A stretch of 64,000 bases of DNA. Origin: Bradyrhizobium sp. SRS-191 (lineage in GTDB: Bacteria > Pseudomonadota > Alphaproteobacteria > Rhizobiales > Xanthobacteraceae). Position 1 is the stretch's first letter. The number at the start of each line of letters is the position of its first letter. Positions 32,967 through 41,466 of this stretch are shown here, in pieces. The translations under genes were made by a program, and so were the position numbers. Where the stretch lies: assembly GCF_024586915.1 (NCBI RefSeq), contig NZ_JANBVS010000017.1:1-64000 (forward strand). Reading direction: 5' to 3'. The notes below the pieces were generated by a model. The model did not search any database. It saw nothing but the letters and a program-made list of their open reading frames with translations, and was not told the origin of the DNA.

Positions 32967-35246
32967 CTATTCGCCGTCGCGGAGGCGCCGATACACGGCG
33001 CCGAGGATGTTCGAATAATCGTCGGTCCAGACCCGCTCGCCATCCGTGGGCTCTGTCTCGGTCCATTTGTTCGACGAGGCGAGCTTGCCGACATCGGCCT
33101 CCTCGCGCGCGCTGACGACGACGTCGGTGGCGAAGATGTATTCGTCATCGCGGCCGGAGTCCTCGTTGTAGACCCAGCTCTTCATGTCGTTGGCATCGGC
33201 GATGCCGACGACGACGCTCTCGAGTTCGAGGTGGCGGTTGGAGACATGCATGACCACGGCGCCCTGCGGCGCCAGCTTGGCCTTGTAGATCGCCATCGCC
33301 TCTTCGGTGGCGAGGTGGATCGGGATCGCATCGGACGAATAGGCATCGACGATGATGAGGTCGTAGACGCCGTCCGGCTCCTTGGCGAAGGTCAGACGGG
33401 CATCGCCGATGACGGGCTTGAAGTCCGGCGCGCAGTTCTTGATGTAGCTGAAATATTTCGGATCGCTGGCGGTATCGACCATGGTCTGGTCGATCTCGAA
33501 ATACTTCCAGTCCTCGCCGGGCTCGGCCGCGCAGGTCAGCGTGCCCGAGCCGACGCCGATCACGGCGACCTTGAGCGGCGCGCCCTTGCGCTCGCGGATC
33601 GCGGTGATGGCGCGGCCGATGCCGCCGTCCTTGTGATAATAGGTGATCGGCTCGGGACGGCCGGTGACCTTGGAACCGTCAGCGTTGAGATATTTCTGCG
33701 CGCCGTGGATCGTCGTGCCGTGCATCAGCACGTGATAGTGGCCATCGGAGGTAACCACGATCTTGTGCACGCCGAAGAAGCTGCGCACGGTCTCGATGCG
33801 GCCATCATCTGCGGGATAGGCGCGGATCAGCACCAGCGCGAGCGCGGCCGTCGCGAACACCTTCCAGCGGTCGCCGTTGAGCAGCAGCGCAAGCAGCGCC
33901 GCCAGCACGCCCACGGCGCCGGCGACATAGACGCGATGATCCTCGAGATAGGTGGTGACCTTGCCGGTCATCGCAGCTGGAACCAGAAGGGCGATGGCGA
34001 TCGCGGCCAGCACGATCCAATACCAGCGCGTCAGCCGCGGCCATCGCTCGGTGACATCGGGGCGGCACAGCGCCGCCATCGCCAGCAGGATCGGATATTC
34101 AGCCACCCAGGAGAAGGTGAACGGCGCAATCAGCCCGGCGAACAGGCCGCCGACCATGCCGCCGAACGACAGCGCGACATAGAAGCCGGTGAGATATTTC
34201 GCAGGCGGCCGCGTGCGCGCGAGCTCGCCATGACAGGCCATCGCGATGATGAAGAAGCAGAGCTGGTGACCGCCCAGCGTCAGCGCGAGGTTCTGCTCGC
34301 CGCCGAACGCGAGCAGTACGACGACGCCCGCGATCGCGAGCGGCTGCAGTGCCAGCATCCATTTGTGCGGCAGCAGCGGCCGCGACTGGAACACCAGCAC
34401 CCAGGTGAGCAGATAGAGCGACAGCGGCAGCACCCAGAGCAGCGGCGCGGCCGCGACGTCGGTCGAAATGTGCGCCGTCACCGCGATCAGCAGGCCCGAG
34501 GGTACGGCGGCGAGGAAGATCCAGCGCAGGCGCAGCAGCCAGCGCGGCGCGGGCGCGTCGGTCACATCATTCTGCAGCAGGCTCGCCACCGTCACGGGCG
34601 ATCGCAACAGCAACACGCCGCAGCCGGCGATCAGCGCGATCAGCAGGCCATAGCCGCCGGTCCAGATCAGGTTCTGCATGCGCAGGCTGAAGATCGGCTC
34701 GATCAGAATGGGATACGACAACAGCGCCAGGAAGCTGCCGATGTTCGACGACGCGTAGAGGAAATAAGGATCGGGACCGGCGGGATGGCCCGTACGCACG
34801 AACCAGGCCTGGAGCAGCGGATTGTTGGCGGCGAGCGCGAAGAACGGCAGGCCGATCGAGGCCGCGAACAGGCCGAGCAGCCAGACCGCATAGCCCGATG
34901 TCGGCGGATCGCCCCAATGGCCCGCGATCGACAGCGGCAGGCTCAGCAGCGCGAAGCCGAGCAGCAGGAGATGAATCGCCACGGGGATCACCCGGCTGCG
35001 CAGCTGGGTGAGGAAATGGGCGTAGGCATAGCCGGCGAGCAGCAGCGCCTGGAAGAACACCATCGCCACCGACCACACCGCCGGCGAGCCGCCGAGCCGC
35101 GGCAGCACCATCTTGGTGAACAGCGGCTGCACCGAGAACAACAGCAGCGCGCTGACGAAGATCGCGGCGGTATAGACGACGAGGACCAGCCGGTTGCGGG
35201 CGGCGGAGGGCTGGGCGACGGCGGCGGGCGAGGCGATTGAGGTCAT
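32967..35246 (-). CDS. Fused transporter-like/spermidine synthase-like membrane protein
   Basis: The 759-residue protein has 12-14 transmembrane helices over the first 500 residues and a C-terminal spermidine-synthase-like Rossmann domain. The latter shows VAVIGVGSGTLTCAAEPGEDW, then YFEID (the acidic residue that binds the nucleoside) and DLIIVDAYSSDAIPIHLATEEA, where the catalytic aspartate region sits. Such fusions are common in proteobacteria and are annotated as fused MFS/spermidine synthase, but few are tested and many may not make polyamine. The ATG at 35246 is chosen because it directly precedes the first helix (after a short Ser/Ala-rich start); an upstream in-frame ATG adds 50 basic residues. 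Confidence 0.87.
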   Translation of the reverse strand: MTSIASPAAVAQPSAARNRLVLVVYTAAIFVSALLLFSVQPLFTKMVLPRLGGSPAVWSVAMVFFQALLLAGYAYAHFLTQLRSRVIPVAIHLLLLGFALLSLPLSIAGHWGDPPTSGYAVWLLGLFAASIGLPFFALAANNPLLQAWFVRTGHPAGPDPYFLYASSNIGSFLALLSYPILIEPIFSLRMQNLIWTGGYGLLIALIAGCGVLLLRSPVTVASLLQNDVTDAPAPRWLLRLRWIFLAAVPSGLLIAVTAHISTDVAAAPLLWVLPLSLYLLTWVLVFQSRPLLPHKWMLALQPLAIAGVVVLLAFGGEQNLALTLGGHQLCFFIIAMACHGELARTRPPAKYLTGFYVALSFGGMVGGLFAGLIAPFTFSWVAEYPILLAMAALCRPDVTERWPRLTRWYWIVLAAIAIALLVPAAMTGKVTTYLEDHRVYVAGAVGVLAALLALLLNGDRWKVFATAALALVLIRAYPADDGRIETVRSFFGVHKIVVTSDGHYHVLMHGTTIHGAQKYLNADGSKVTGRPEPITYYHKDGGIGRAITAIRERKGAPLKVAVIGVGSGTLTCAAEPGEDWKYFEIDQTMVDTASDPKYFSYIKNCAPDFKPVIGDARLTFAKEPDGVYDLIIVDAYSSDAIPIHLATEEAMAIYKAKLAPQGAVVMHVSNRHLELESVVVGIADANDMKSWVYNEDSGRDDEYIFATDVVVSAREEADVGKLASSNKWTETEPTDGERVWTDDYSNILGAVYRRLRDGE

Positions 35247-35458
35247 GACAACTCCAGCAGCAGCGCGGTCGGCATCAGGTGCGACGGCCAGACCGCGACG
35301 CGCAGACGACACATAGCGGATCGCAGGGCGGTATGGCGAGCAGCTGCGGCAAAACCGAGTTCCCCTTGACGCGGCGCCGATCCGGGGCGACAGCACGTTG
35401 CAGCGGTTCCCGGTGGACCGGCACTGCCGGTCATTAAGCAGGGCTATTTGAAGCGGAC

Positions 35459-37060
35459 ATGAACGAAACCGACGTCATCATCATCGGCGCGGGCCATAAT
35501 GGCCTCACCTGTGCTGCCTATCTCGCCAAAGCGGGGCTGCGCGTGCATGTGGTCGAACGCCGCAAGGTGATCGGCGGCGCCGCCGTGACGGAGGAGTTTC
35601 ATCCGGGGTTCCGCAACTCCGTCGCGTCCTACACGGTGAGCCTGCTCAATCCGCGCGTGATCTCCGACCTCAGGCTGCACGAGCACGGCCTCGAGATCGT
35701 CGAGCGCCGCGCGCAGAACTTCCTGCCCTCCCCTGATGGGCGCTATCTGCTGACCGGGGAGGGCCGCACGCAGGCGTCCGTTGCCCGCCTCAGCCCCGGT
35801 GATGCCGAGGCGATCGGCCCGTTCTCGGCGCGGCTGGAGGCGATCGCGGATGTGCTGCGCAGCCTCGTGCTGCGGGCGCCGCCGAATCTCGTGGCGCAGT
35901 TCGGGCTGCCGGCGATCCGCGAGGCGTTCAATGCACTCGGCACCGCCAACACGCTGCGCGCGCTGTCGCTGGAGCAGCAGCGCGACCTGCTCGATTTGTT
36001 CACGCGCTCGGCCGGCGAGATGCTGGACGAGATCTTCGAGACCGACCTGGTGAAGGCCCTGTTCGGCTTCGACGCCATCGTCGGCAACTATGCCAGTCCC
36101 TACGCGGCCGGCTCGGCCTATGTGATGCTGCACCACGCCTTCGGCGAGGTGAACGGCAAGAAGGGCGTCTGGGGCCACGCCATCGGCGGCATGGGCGCGA
36201 TCACCCAGGCGATGGGCCGGGCGCTGAAGGAGCTGGGCACGCTGGTCGAGATCGACTGCGGCGTCCGCGAGGTGATCGTCGAGCGCGACCGCGCCGTCGG
36301 TGTCGTGCTCGAGGACGGCCGCGCGCTGCGCGCTCGCCACGTCGTCGCCAACGTCAATCCGAAGCTGCTTTACACCCGCCTGGTGCCGGCCGGCGCGCTG
36401 CCGGCGCCCTTCCTCAGCCGCATCCGCAACTGGCGCAACGGATCAGGCACGTTCCGGATGAACGTGGCGCTCAGCCGGCTGCCCTCGTTCAGCGCGCTGC
36501 CCGGCGAAGGCGACCATCTCTCGGCCGGCATCATCCTGGCCCCCAGCCTCGGCTATATGGACACGGCCTATCTCGATGCGCGGGCGCAGGGCTGGAGCCG
36601 TGATCCGGTCGTCGAGCTGCTGATCCCGTCCACGCTCGATGCGACGCTGGCGCCGGCGGGGCAGCACGTCGCCAGCCTGTTCTGCCAGCACGTCGCGCCG
36701 GAACTGCCGGACGGCCGCTCCTGGGACGATCATCGCGACGAGGTCGCCGATCTCATGATCGCGACCGTCGACCGCTACGCGCCGGGTTTCGCGGCCAGCG
36801 TCATCGGCCGGCAGGTGCTGTCCCCGCTCGATCTCGAGCGGCAGTTCGGATTGCTCGGGGGCGACATCTTCCACGGCGCCCTGACGCTGAACCAGCTGTT
36901 CTCGGCCCGGCCGATGCTGGGCTACGCCGACTATCGCTCGCCGCTGAAGGGCCTCTACCATTGCGGCTCGGGCAGCCATCCCGGCGGCGGCGTCACCGGC
37001 GCGCCCGGCCACAACGCGGCGCAGGCGATCCTGGCCGACCATCGCGCTTTGTTCGGTTGA
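35459..37060 (+). CDS. FAD-dependent oxidoreductase, phytoene-desaturase-like (PYROXD2 type)
   Basis: The 533-residue flavoprotein begins with the dinucleotide-binding motif VIIIGAGHNGLTCAAYLAKAG and an acidic residue at the end of the second strand (HVVERR). A final FAD-contact segment reads LYHCGSGSHPGGGVTGAPGHNAA. This is the pattern of the NAD(P)/FAD-dependent phytoene desaturase-like family close to human PYROXD2; carotenoid genes are absent nearby, so a role in carotenoid synthesis is unlikely. It stands alone, divergent from the spermidine-synthase fusion with 212 bases between them. Substrate unknown. Confidence 0.87.
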   Translation: MNETDVIIIGAGHNGLTCAAYLAKAGLRVHVVERRKVIGGAAVTEEFHPGFRNSVASYTVSLLNPRVISDLRLHEHGLEIVERRAQNFLPSPDGRYLLTGEGRTQASVARLSPGDAEAIGPFSARLEAIADVLRSLVLRAPPNLVAQFGLPAIREAFNALGTANTLRALSLEQQRDLLDLFTRSAGEMLDEIFETDLVKALFGFDAIVGNYASPYAAGSAYVMLHHAFGEVNGKKGVWGHAIGGMGAITQAMGRALKELGTLVEIDCGVREVIVERDRAVGVVLEDGRALRARHVVANVNPKLLYTRLVPAGALPAPFLSRIRNWRNGSGTFRMNVALSRLPSFSALPGEGDHLSAGIILAPSLGYMDTAYLDARAQGWSRDPVVELLIPSTLDATLAPAGQHVASLFCQHVAPELPDGRSWDDHRDEVADLMIATVDRYAPGFAASVIGRQVLSPLDLERQFGLLGGDIFHGALTLNQLFSARPMLGYADYRSPLKGLYHCGSGSHPGGGVTGAPGHNAAQAILADHRALFG

Positions 37061-37212
37061 GGACAGGCTGTGGACGGGCGGTGGAAGACCGGCCCGTCAC
37101 CGCGTGAATTGGCGGTGCAACACAAGCGTTGGAGGGTGTGGATGGAGCGCCGCGAAGGCTGTGCACAACCCTGTGGGACGTTTGTGCCTGGGCTGTCGAA
37201 ATCGCAGCTCAA

Positions 37213-37240
37213 AATGAAAAACCGGGCACTGAGGCCCGGT
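37213..37240 (-). terminator. Rho-independent terminator of the Flp pilin gene
   Basis: On the minus strand a 7-bp ACCGGGC/GCCCGGT stem with a 6-base loop is followed directly by TTTTTCATTTTG. It lies about 25 bases past the pilin stop codon and is a textbook intrinsic terminator. Confidence 0.8.
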
Positions 37241-37264
37241 CCCTCGAGAACGCCGCAGCGTAGA

Positions 37265-37429
37265 TTATTTCAACGACGAGTTGATGGAGTCGAACTTGCT
37301 GGTGAGCGAAGAGCCCAGCCCGTTCACGGCCGCGATGATCGCCAGGGAGATGCCGGCTGCGATCAGGCCGTATTCGATCGCGGTGGCACCGGATTCGTCG
37401 CGCAAGAACTTCAAAACAATGGTCTTCAT
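37265..37429 (-). CDS. Flp/Fap-type pilin
   Basis: The 54-residue prepilin has a short basic leader (MKTIVLKFLRDESG), the type IVb processing site G-ATAIEYGLI with the glutamate at position +4/+5 of the mature chain, and a hydrophobic helix of about 20 residues. This matches the Flp/Fap pilin family (TadA-system pili for adhesion and surface sensing). Start is the ATG at 37429, after GAGG; a longer start adds six residues. No tad/cpa secretion genes lie nearby, so the pilin depends on a system elsewhere. It has its own terminator. Confidence 0.9.
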   Translation of the reverse strand: MKTIVLKFLRDESGATAIEYGLIAAGISLAIIAAVNGLGSSLTSKFDSINSSLK

Positions 37430-37691
37430 CTCTACCTCGTTTCCCAACCCAGGAACCGAGGCTTTCCGGTTCCTATGACGGGAACATTAGGCGGAGAGAA
37501 CCTAAGGTTGGTCTAACGGCGCTCGATCAACTCGTTACGATTTTTCTCGGCAATTGCGATGCAACTTTTAGGCAGCGGGCGGGCCTCGTGAGGACAACCG
37601 GAAGCTGCCCCCATTTCACGTCATTTTGGCCAAAGAGCTTGCGCCGGCGGCGAGATTGCTTAACCACAGCCCTCAAATCCTTCCCGGACCC

Positions 37692-38594
37692 ATGCCCATG
37701 ACCTCAGCCGCGACCCCTGCGACCTACAAGGCGACCTTCACGGTTGCGGACGAAGCCACCGCACGGCCGGCGGTCGACGTCCTGACCGAGGTGTTTTTCG
37801 AGGGCGACGCCGCGGTCGCTGCCTTCGAGCGGACGGACGGACAATGGGACGTCACGGTCCACTTCGCCGACCCGCCCGACCAGGCGCTGGTGCGCGAGCT
37901 CGTCGGCGGGGCGGCCGGAGCCTCCGTGGCCGAAAACCTGACCTTCGAGGCGGTCGAGGCCAAGGACTGGGTCAAGGCCAGCCTGGATGACCTCGTCCCC
38001 GTCCCGGCGGGCCGCTTCATGGTCCATGGCCACCATGACCGCGAACGGGTGCCCGGGAACAAGCTCGGCATCGAGATCGAGGCGGCGCTCGCCTTCGGCA
38101 CCGGCCATCACGGCACCACGCGCGGCTGCCTGCTGCTGCTCGACCACGTTCTGAAGCGATGGGCGCCGCGACACGTGCTCGACCTCGGCACCGGCACCGG
38201 TGTGCTAGCGATCGCGGCCGCCAAGGCGACCCGCCGCTCCGTGCTGGCCAGCGACATCGATGCCCCCTCGGTCAGGGTCGCGCGGGACAATGCCCGGCAC
38301 AACGGCGCCGGCCCGCTGGTTCAGGTGATCCGCGCCACCGGCTTTGCCGCGGCCGAATTTGCCGAAGCCGGGCCATTCGACCTGGTGCTGGCGAATATTC
38401 TTGCAAACCCGCTGCGGCAGCTGGCGGCGCCGATGCAGCGCCACCTCGCGCCCGGGGCCTTCGTAATTCTGTCAGGCCTGTTGACGCCGCAGGCGCGCGC
38501 CGTCCTCGCCGCGTATCGCGCGCGCGGCCTGGTTCCGGTCAAGCATCTCAGGATCGAGGGCTGGAGCAGCCTGTTGCTGCAAAAACAGTCGTGA
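37692..38594 (+). CDS. prmA: Ribosomal protein L11 methyltransferase
   Basis: The 300-residue cytoplasmic enzyme trimethylates ribosomal protein L11 using S-adenosylmethionine. The N-terminal substrate-recognition domain is followed by the PrmA-specific EAALAFGTGHHGTTRGCLLLL, the SAM-binding LDLGTGTGVLAIAAAK and the catalytic-region LANILANPL. Length is typical. Two ATGs (37692 and 37698) are close; the frame runs upstream from a TTG but without coding character. It stands divergent from the Flp pilin gene with about 260 bases between them. Confidence 0.93.
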   Translation: MPMTSAATPATYKATFTVADEATARPAVDVLTEVFFEGDAAVAAFERTDGQWDVTVHFADPPDQALVRELVGGAAGASVAENLTFEAVEAKDWVKASLDDLVPVPAGRFMVHGHHDRERVPGNKLGIEIEAALAFGTGHHGTTRGCLLLLDHVLKRWAPRHVLDLGTGTGVLAIAAAKATRRSVLASDIDAPSVRVARDNARHNGAGPLVQVIRATGFAAAEFAEAGPFDLVLANILANPLRQLAAPMQRHLAPGAFVILSGLLTPQARAVLAAYRARGLVPVKHLRIEGWSSLLLQKQS

Positions 38595-38670
38595 GCGCGG
38601 ATCAACTCGCGTCAGGACCGACGATGGCCGAGCGCGACGCCGTGAACACGGCGCAGCGAGCGGAAGGCAA

Positions 38671-38853
38671 TTACGTCTTCGACTGACTCTGCTGCGAGAC
38701 CGACTCGGAGTTCTTGCGAGACCCACGCCGGACACGAGGTTCAACGAGTCGGTGAACGAGATCGGCCAGCGCGCTGCGCGGCTTCTGGACGGGTGTGGCA
38801 GTCGGTGCGTGCGGCGTCGGCGCCGACAGTTTCTCGAAGGTAAAAGCAGGCAT
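38671..38853 (-). CDS. Small hypothetical protein, basic C-terminus
   Basis: The 60-residue protein starts MPAFTFEKLSAPTP, has a Pro/Thr-rich middle, a short helix ALADLVHRLVEPRVRRGSRK and a Ser/Gln-rich end. It has no signal or membrane segment. The start has a GAGGGG site 7 bases upstream. I recall similar short proteins in Bradyrhizobium starting the same way, so it looks real and conserved, but no function is known to me. It converges on prmA. Confidence 0.6.
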   Translation of the reverse strand: MPAFTFEKLSAPTPHAPTATPVQKPRSALADLVHRLVEPRVRRGSRKNSESVSQQSQSKT

Positions 38854-39078
38854 TGTGCATCCCCTCGCCATTGAGTTGAGGCACTCCCCGGATTGTGTGA
38901 CCGTGGCTGATCTTTACGATCGTGGTCCCACATCCATCACGTTTCCTCGCCGCATCTCTTCCGGATGACCGGCATGCGACAGCAAATCTTTTTGCACAGG
39001 CGAATGCAAGGAGATTCTTCGTGCACTGCACGCCTAACTGGATGAGTATCTGTCGCAGTTAAGATCCACGCCTAAAGT

Positions 39079-40911
39079 ATGAGACCGATGTTCGAAGCCC
39101 TGTTCCAGACGTTCGAAGAACCCGAAACCGGCGTCGCGCTGACGGCAAGGCTGGCCGCGCTCCGCGAGGAGCTGGCCCGGCGCAAGCTCGCAGGCTTCAT
39201 CGTGCCGCGCGCGGACCAGCAGCAGAACGAATATGTGCCGCCCTCGGACGAGCGGCTGGCGTGGCTGACGGGCTTCACCGGCTCGGCGGGCCTTGCAATG
39301 GTGTTGCCGCAGCAGGCCGCGATCTTCGTCGACGGCCGCTACACCCTTCAGGCCGCCAAGCAGGTCGACGGCAAGGCGTGGACGGTGGAGTCGCTGATCG
39401 AGCCGCCGCCGGAGACCTGGCTCACCGCCCATCTGCAGAGTGGCGACCGCATCGGCTTCGATCCCTGGCTGCATACCACCGCGGCGGCCGAGCGCTTCGC
39501 GGCGGCCTGCGCCAAGGCCGGCGCCGAGCTGGTGCCGGTCGACAGCAATCCGATCGACAGCATCTGGACCGAACGTCCGCTGCCGCCGCTCGGTGCGGTC
39601 TCCATCCACGGCGCGGAATTATCCGGCGAGGCCGAGGCCGAGAAGCTCGGGCGCATCCGTCAGGAGATCGAGCGGCTCGGCGTCGAGGCGCTGGTGCTGT
39701 CCGACTCGCACAACGTCGCCTGGACCTTCAACATCCGCGGCGCCGACGTGTCGCACACGCCGCTGCCGCTGTCCTATGCGCTGGTGCCGAAGGCCGGACG
39801 GCCGACGATCTTCATCGACAGCCGCAAGCTCTCGAACCTCACGCGCGATCATCTCGAGCAGAGCGCCGAGGTGGCTGAGCCCGATGCGCTGACGACGCGG
39901 CTGACGGAGCTCGCGCAATCGGGCGCGGCGATCGCGCTCGACAGCGCGACGGCTGCGGATGCGCTGACACGGCTGGTCCAGGGCGCCGGCGGCAAGGCTG
40001 TGCGCGGCGCCGATCCGGTCAGCCTGCTGAAGGCCGCCAAGAACGGGGTGGAGATCGAAGGCACCCGCCGCGCGCACCGGCGCGACGCCGTCGCGCTGGC
40101 GCGCTTTCTCGCCTACATCGATCGCGAGGCGCCCAAGGGCAGCTTGACCGAGATCGACGCGGTCGAGGCGCTGGAGAGCTTCCGCCGCGACACCGGCGCG
40201 CTCAAGGACGTCTCGTTCCCCACCATCTCCGGTACCGGCCCAAACGGCGCGATCGTGCATTATCGCGTCACCCGCAAGAGCAACCGCCGCATCATGCCCG
40301 GGGATCTCCTGCTGATCGATTCCGGCGCGCAGTATCAGGACGGCACCACCGACGTCACCCGCACCATCGCGGTGGGCACTCCGACCGACGAGATGCGCGA
40401 TCGCTTCACCCGGGTGTTGCGCGGCCATCTGGCGATCGCCCGCGCGCTGTTTCCCGACGGCACCACCGGCGCGCAGCTCGACACCTTGGCGCGGCAGTTC
40501 CTGTGGCAGGCCGGAATCGATTTCGAGCACGGCACCGGCCACGGCGTCGGCAGCTATCTGTCGGTGCACGAAGGTCCGGCGCGGATCTCCAAGCTCGGCA
40601 CCACACCCTTGAAGCGCGGCATGATCCTGTCCAACGAGCCCGGCTACTACAAGACCGACGCCTTCGGCATCCGCATCGAGAACCTCGAGCTGGTGGTGGC
40701 CAAGGAGATCAATGGCGCGGAGAAGCCGATGAACGGCTTCGAGGCGCTGACGCTGGCGCCGATCGATCGCCGGCTGATCGATGTGGCGATGCTGAGCAAC
40801 GACGAGCGCGCCTGGCTCGACACCTATCATGCCCGCGTCAGGGACGCCGTGCGCGCTGCGCTCGATGAGCCGGACCAGCTCTGGCTGGATCAGGCGACCG
40901 CGCCATTGTAG
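39079..40911 (+). CDS. Aminopeptidase P family metallopeptidase (M24B)
   Basis: The 610-residue enzyme removes an N-terminal residue before proline. It has two creatinase-like N-terminal domains (about 1-310) and a pita-bread catalytic domain (about 315-540) with the metal ligands visible in order: LLIDSGAQYQDGTTDVTRT (two aspartates), the GTGHGVGSYLSVHEGP histidine, SNEPGYY (glutamate) and IRIENLELV (glutamate). The three-domain layout and length match the eukaryotic-type XPNPEP1 family. The start at 39079 is supported weakly; 39088 is an alternative. The gene is monocistronic and is followed by a large palindromic repeat. Confidence 0.92.
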   Translation: MRPMFEALFQTFEEPETGVALTARLAALREELARRKLAGFIVPRADQQQNEYVPPSDERLAWLTGFTGSAGLAMVLPQQAAIFVDGRYTLQAAKQVDGKAWTVESLIEPPPETWLTAHLQSGDRIGFDPWLHTTAAAERFAAACAKAGAELVPVDSNPIDSIWTERPLPPLGAVSIHGAELSGEAEAEKLGRIRQEIERLGVEALVLSDSHNVAWTFNIRGADVSHTPLPLSYALVPKAGRPTIFIDSRKLSNLTRDHLEQSAEVAEPDALTTRLTELAQSGAAIALDSATAADALTRLVQGAGGKAVRGADPVSLLKAAKNGVEIEGTRRAHRRDAVALARFLAYIDREAPKGSLTEIDAVEALESFRRDTGALKDVSFPTISGTGPNGAIVHYRVTRKSNRRIMPGDLLLIDSGAQYQDGTTDVTRTIAVGTPTDEMRDRFTRVLRGHLAIARALFPDGTTGAQLDTLARQFLWQAGIDFEHGTGHGVGSYLSVHEGPARISKLGTTPLKRGMILSNEPGYYKTDAFGIRIENLELVVAKEINGAEKPMNGFEALTLAPIDRRLIDVAMLSNDERAWLDTYHARVRDAVRAALDEPDQLWLDQATAPL

Positions 40912-41009
40912 CCGCCCAACTATCAGGAAAGTAATTACAAGATTGTCACGGCAGTCCCTTGAACGACGAAGCTGAGCACCCTCAACAACGAGCGCGGTGC
41001 ACATGACTG

Positions 41010-41167
41010 CGCCCTCTCCCCTTGCGGGAGAGGGCATGTCGGACAGTTCGGCGAGCTCGGTTGGGTGAGGGGTATCTCTCCACGCGTGCGCACGCGGAGA
41101 GATACCCCTCACCCAACCGAGAAATTGGATGGGCCGGCGATGCCCTCTCCCGCAAGGAGAGAGGGCA
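41010..41167. repeat. Palindromic repeat family A, large intergenic copy
   Basis: The outer ends carry GCCCTCTCCC...GGGAGAGGGC hairpins at 41010-41035 and 41141-41167. Between them is a 23-bp perfect inverted repeat (41058-41080 with 41097-41119) whose loop contains another 16-base palindrome. The modules GGTGAGGGGT and TCTCT are shared with the uvrD insert. The remainder of the 555-base gap (40912-41466) shows no gene. Confidence 0.85.
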
Positions 41168-41466
41168 CAGTCACGCACAGCGCCGAGTGACGTTCAAGCA
41201 GCCCGTCAGGCGCGTAGGGCACGGGGGACGCGACCACCGCCGGCTAGACCCCGGCACCCCGGCGGCAGGACTGAACGGATGGATCTCTCTAAGACTGTGG
41301 GCAAGCGCAACGTGCCCTCCGACAGATCGGGCCACGAACTACACCATCACCGTCGCAGCGCGGGTTGCAACTGTCCCGCTGCCGGCATGGGCGCATGCGG
41401 AAACAGGCGTTTCCGTGACGCGGAAGGCCGCTACAGTCGGGCCGTTCACCTGATTTGAGCGGCACG

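Noticed and set aside
37265..37447. Flp pilin as part of a tad locus
   Set aside because: No cpa/tad genes within the window; the pilin is solitary with its own terminator.
39619..41178. Long minus-strand frame opposite aminopeptidase P
   Set aside because: Shadow composition, runs through a palindromic repeat, and the plus strand has all M24 motifs.
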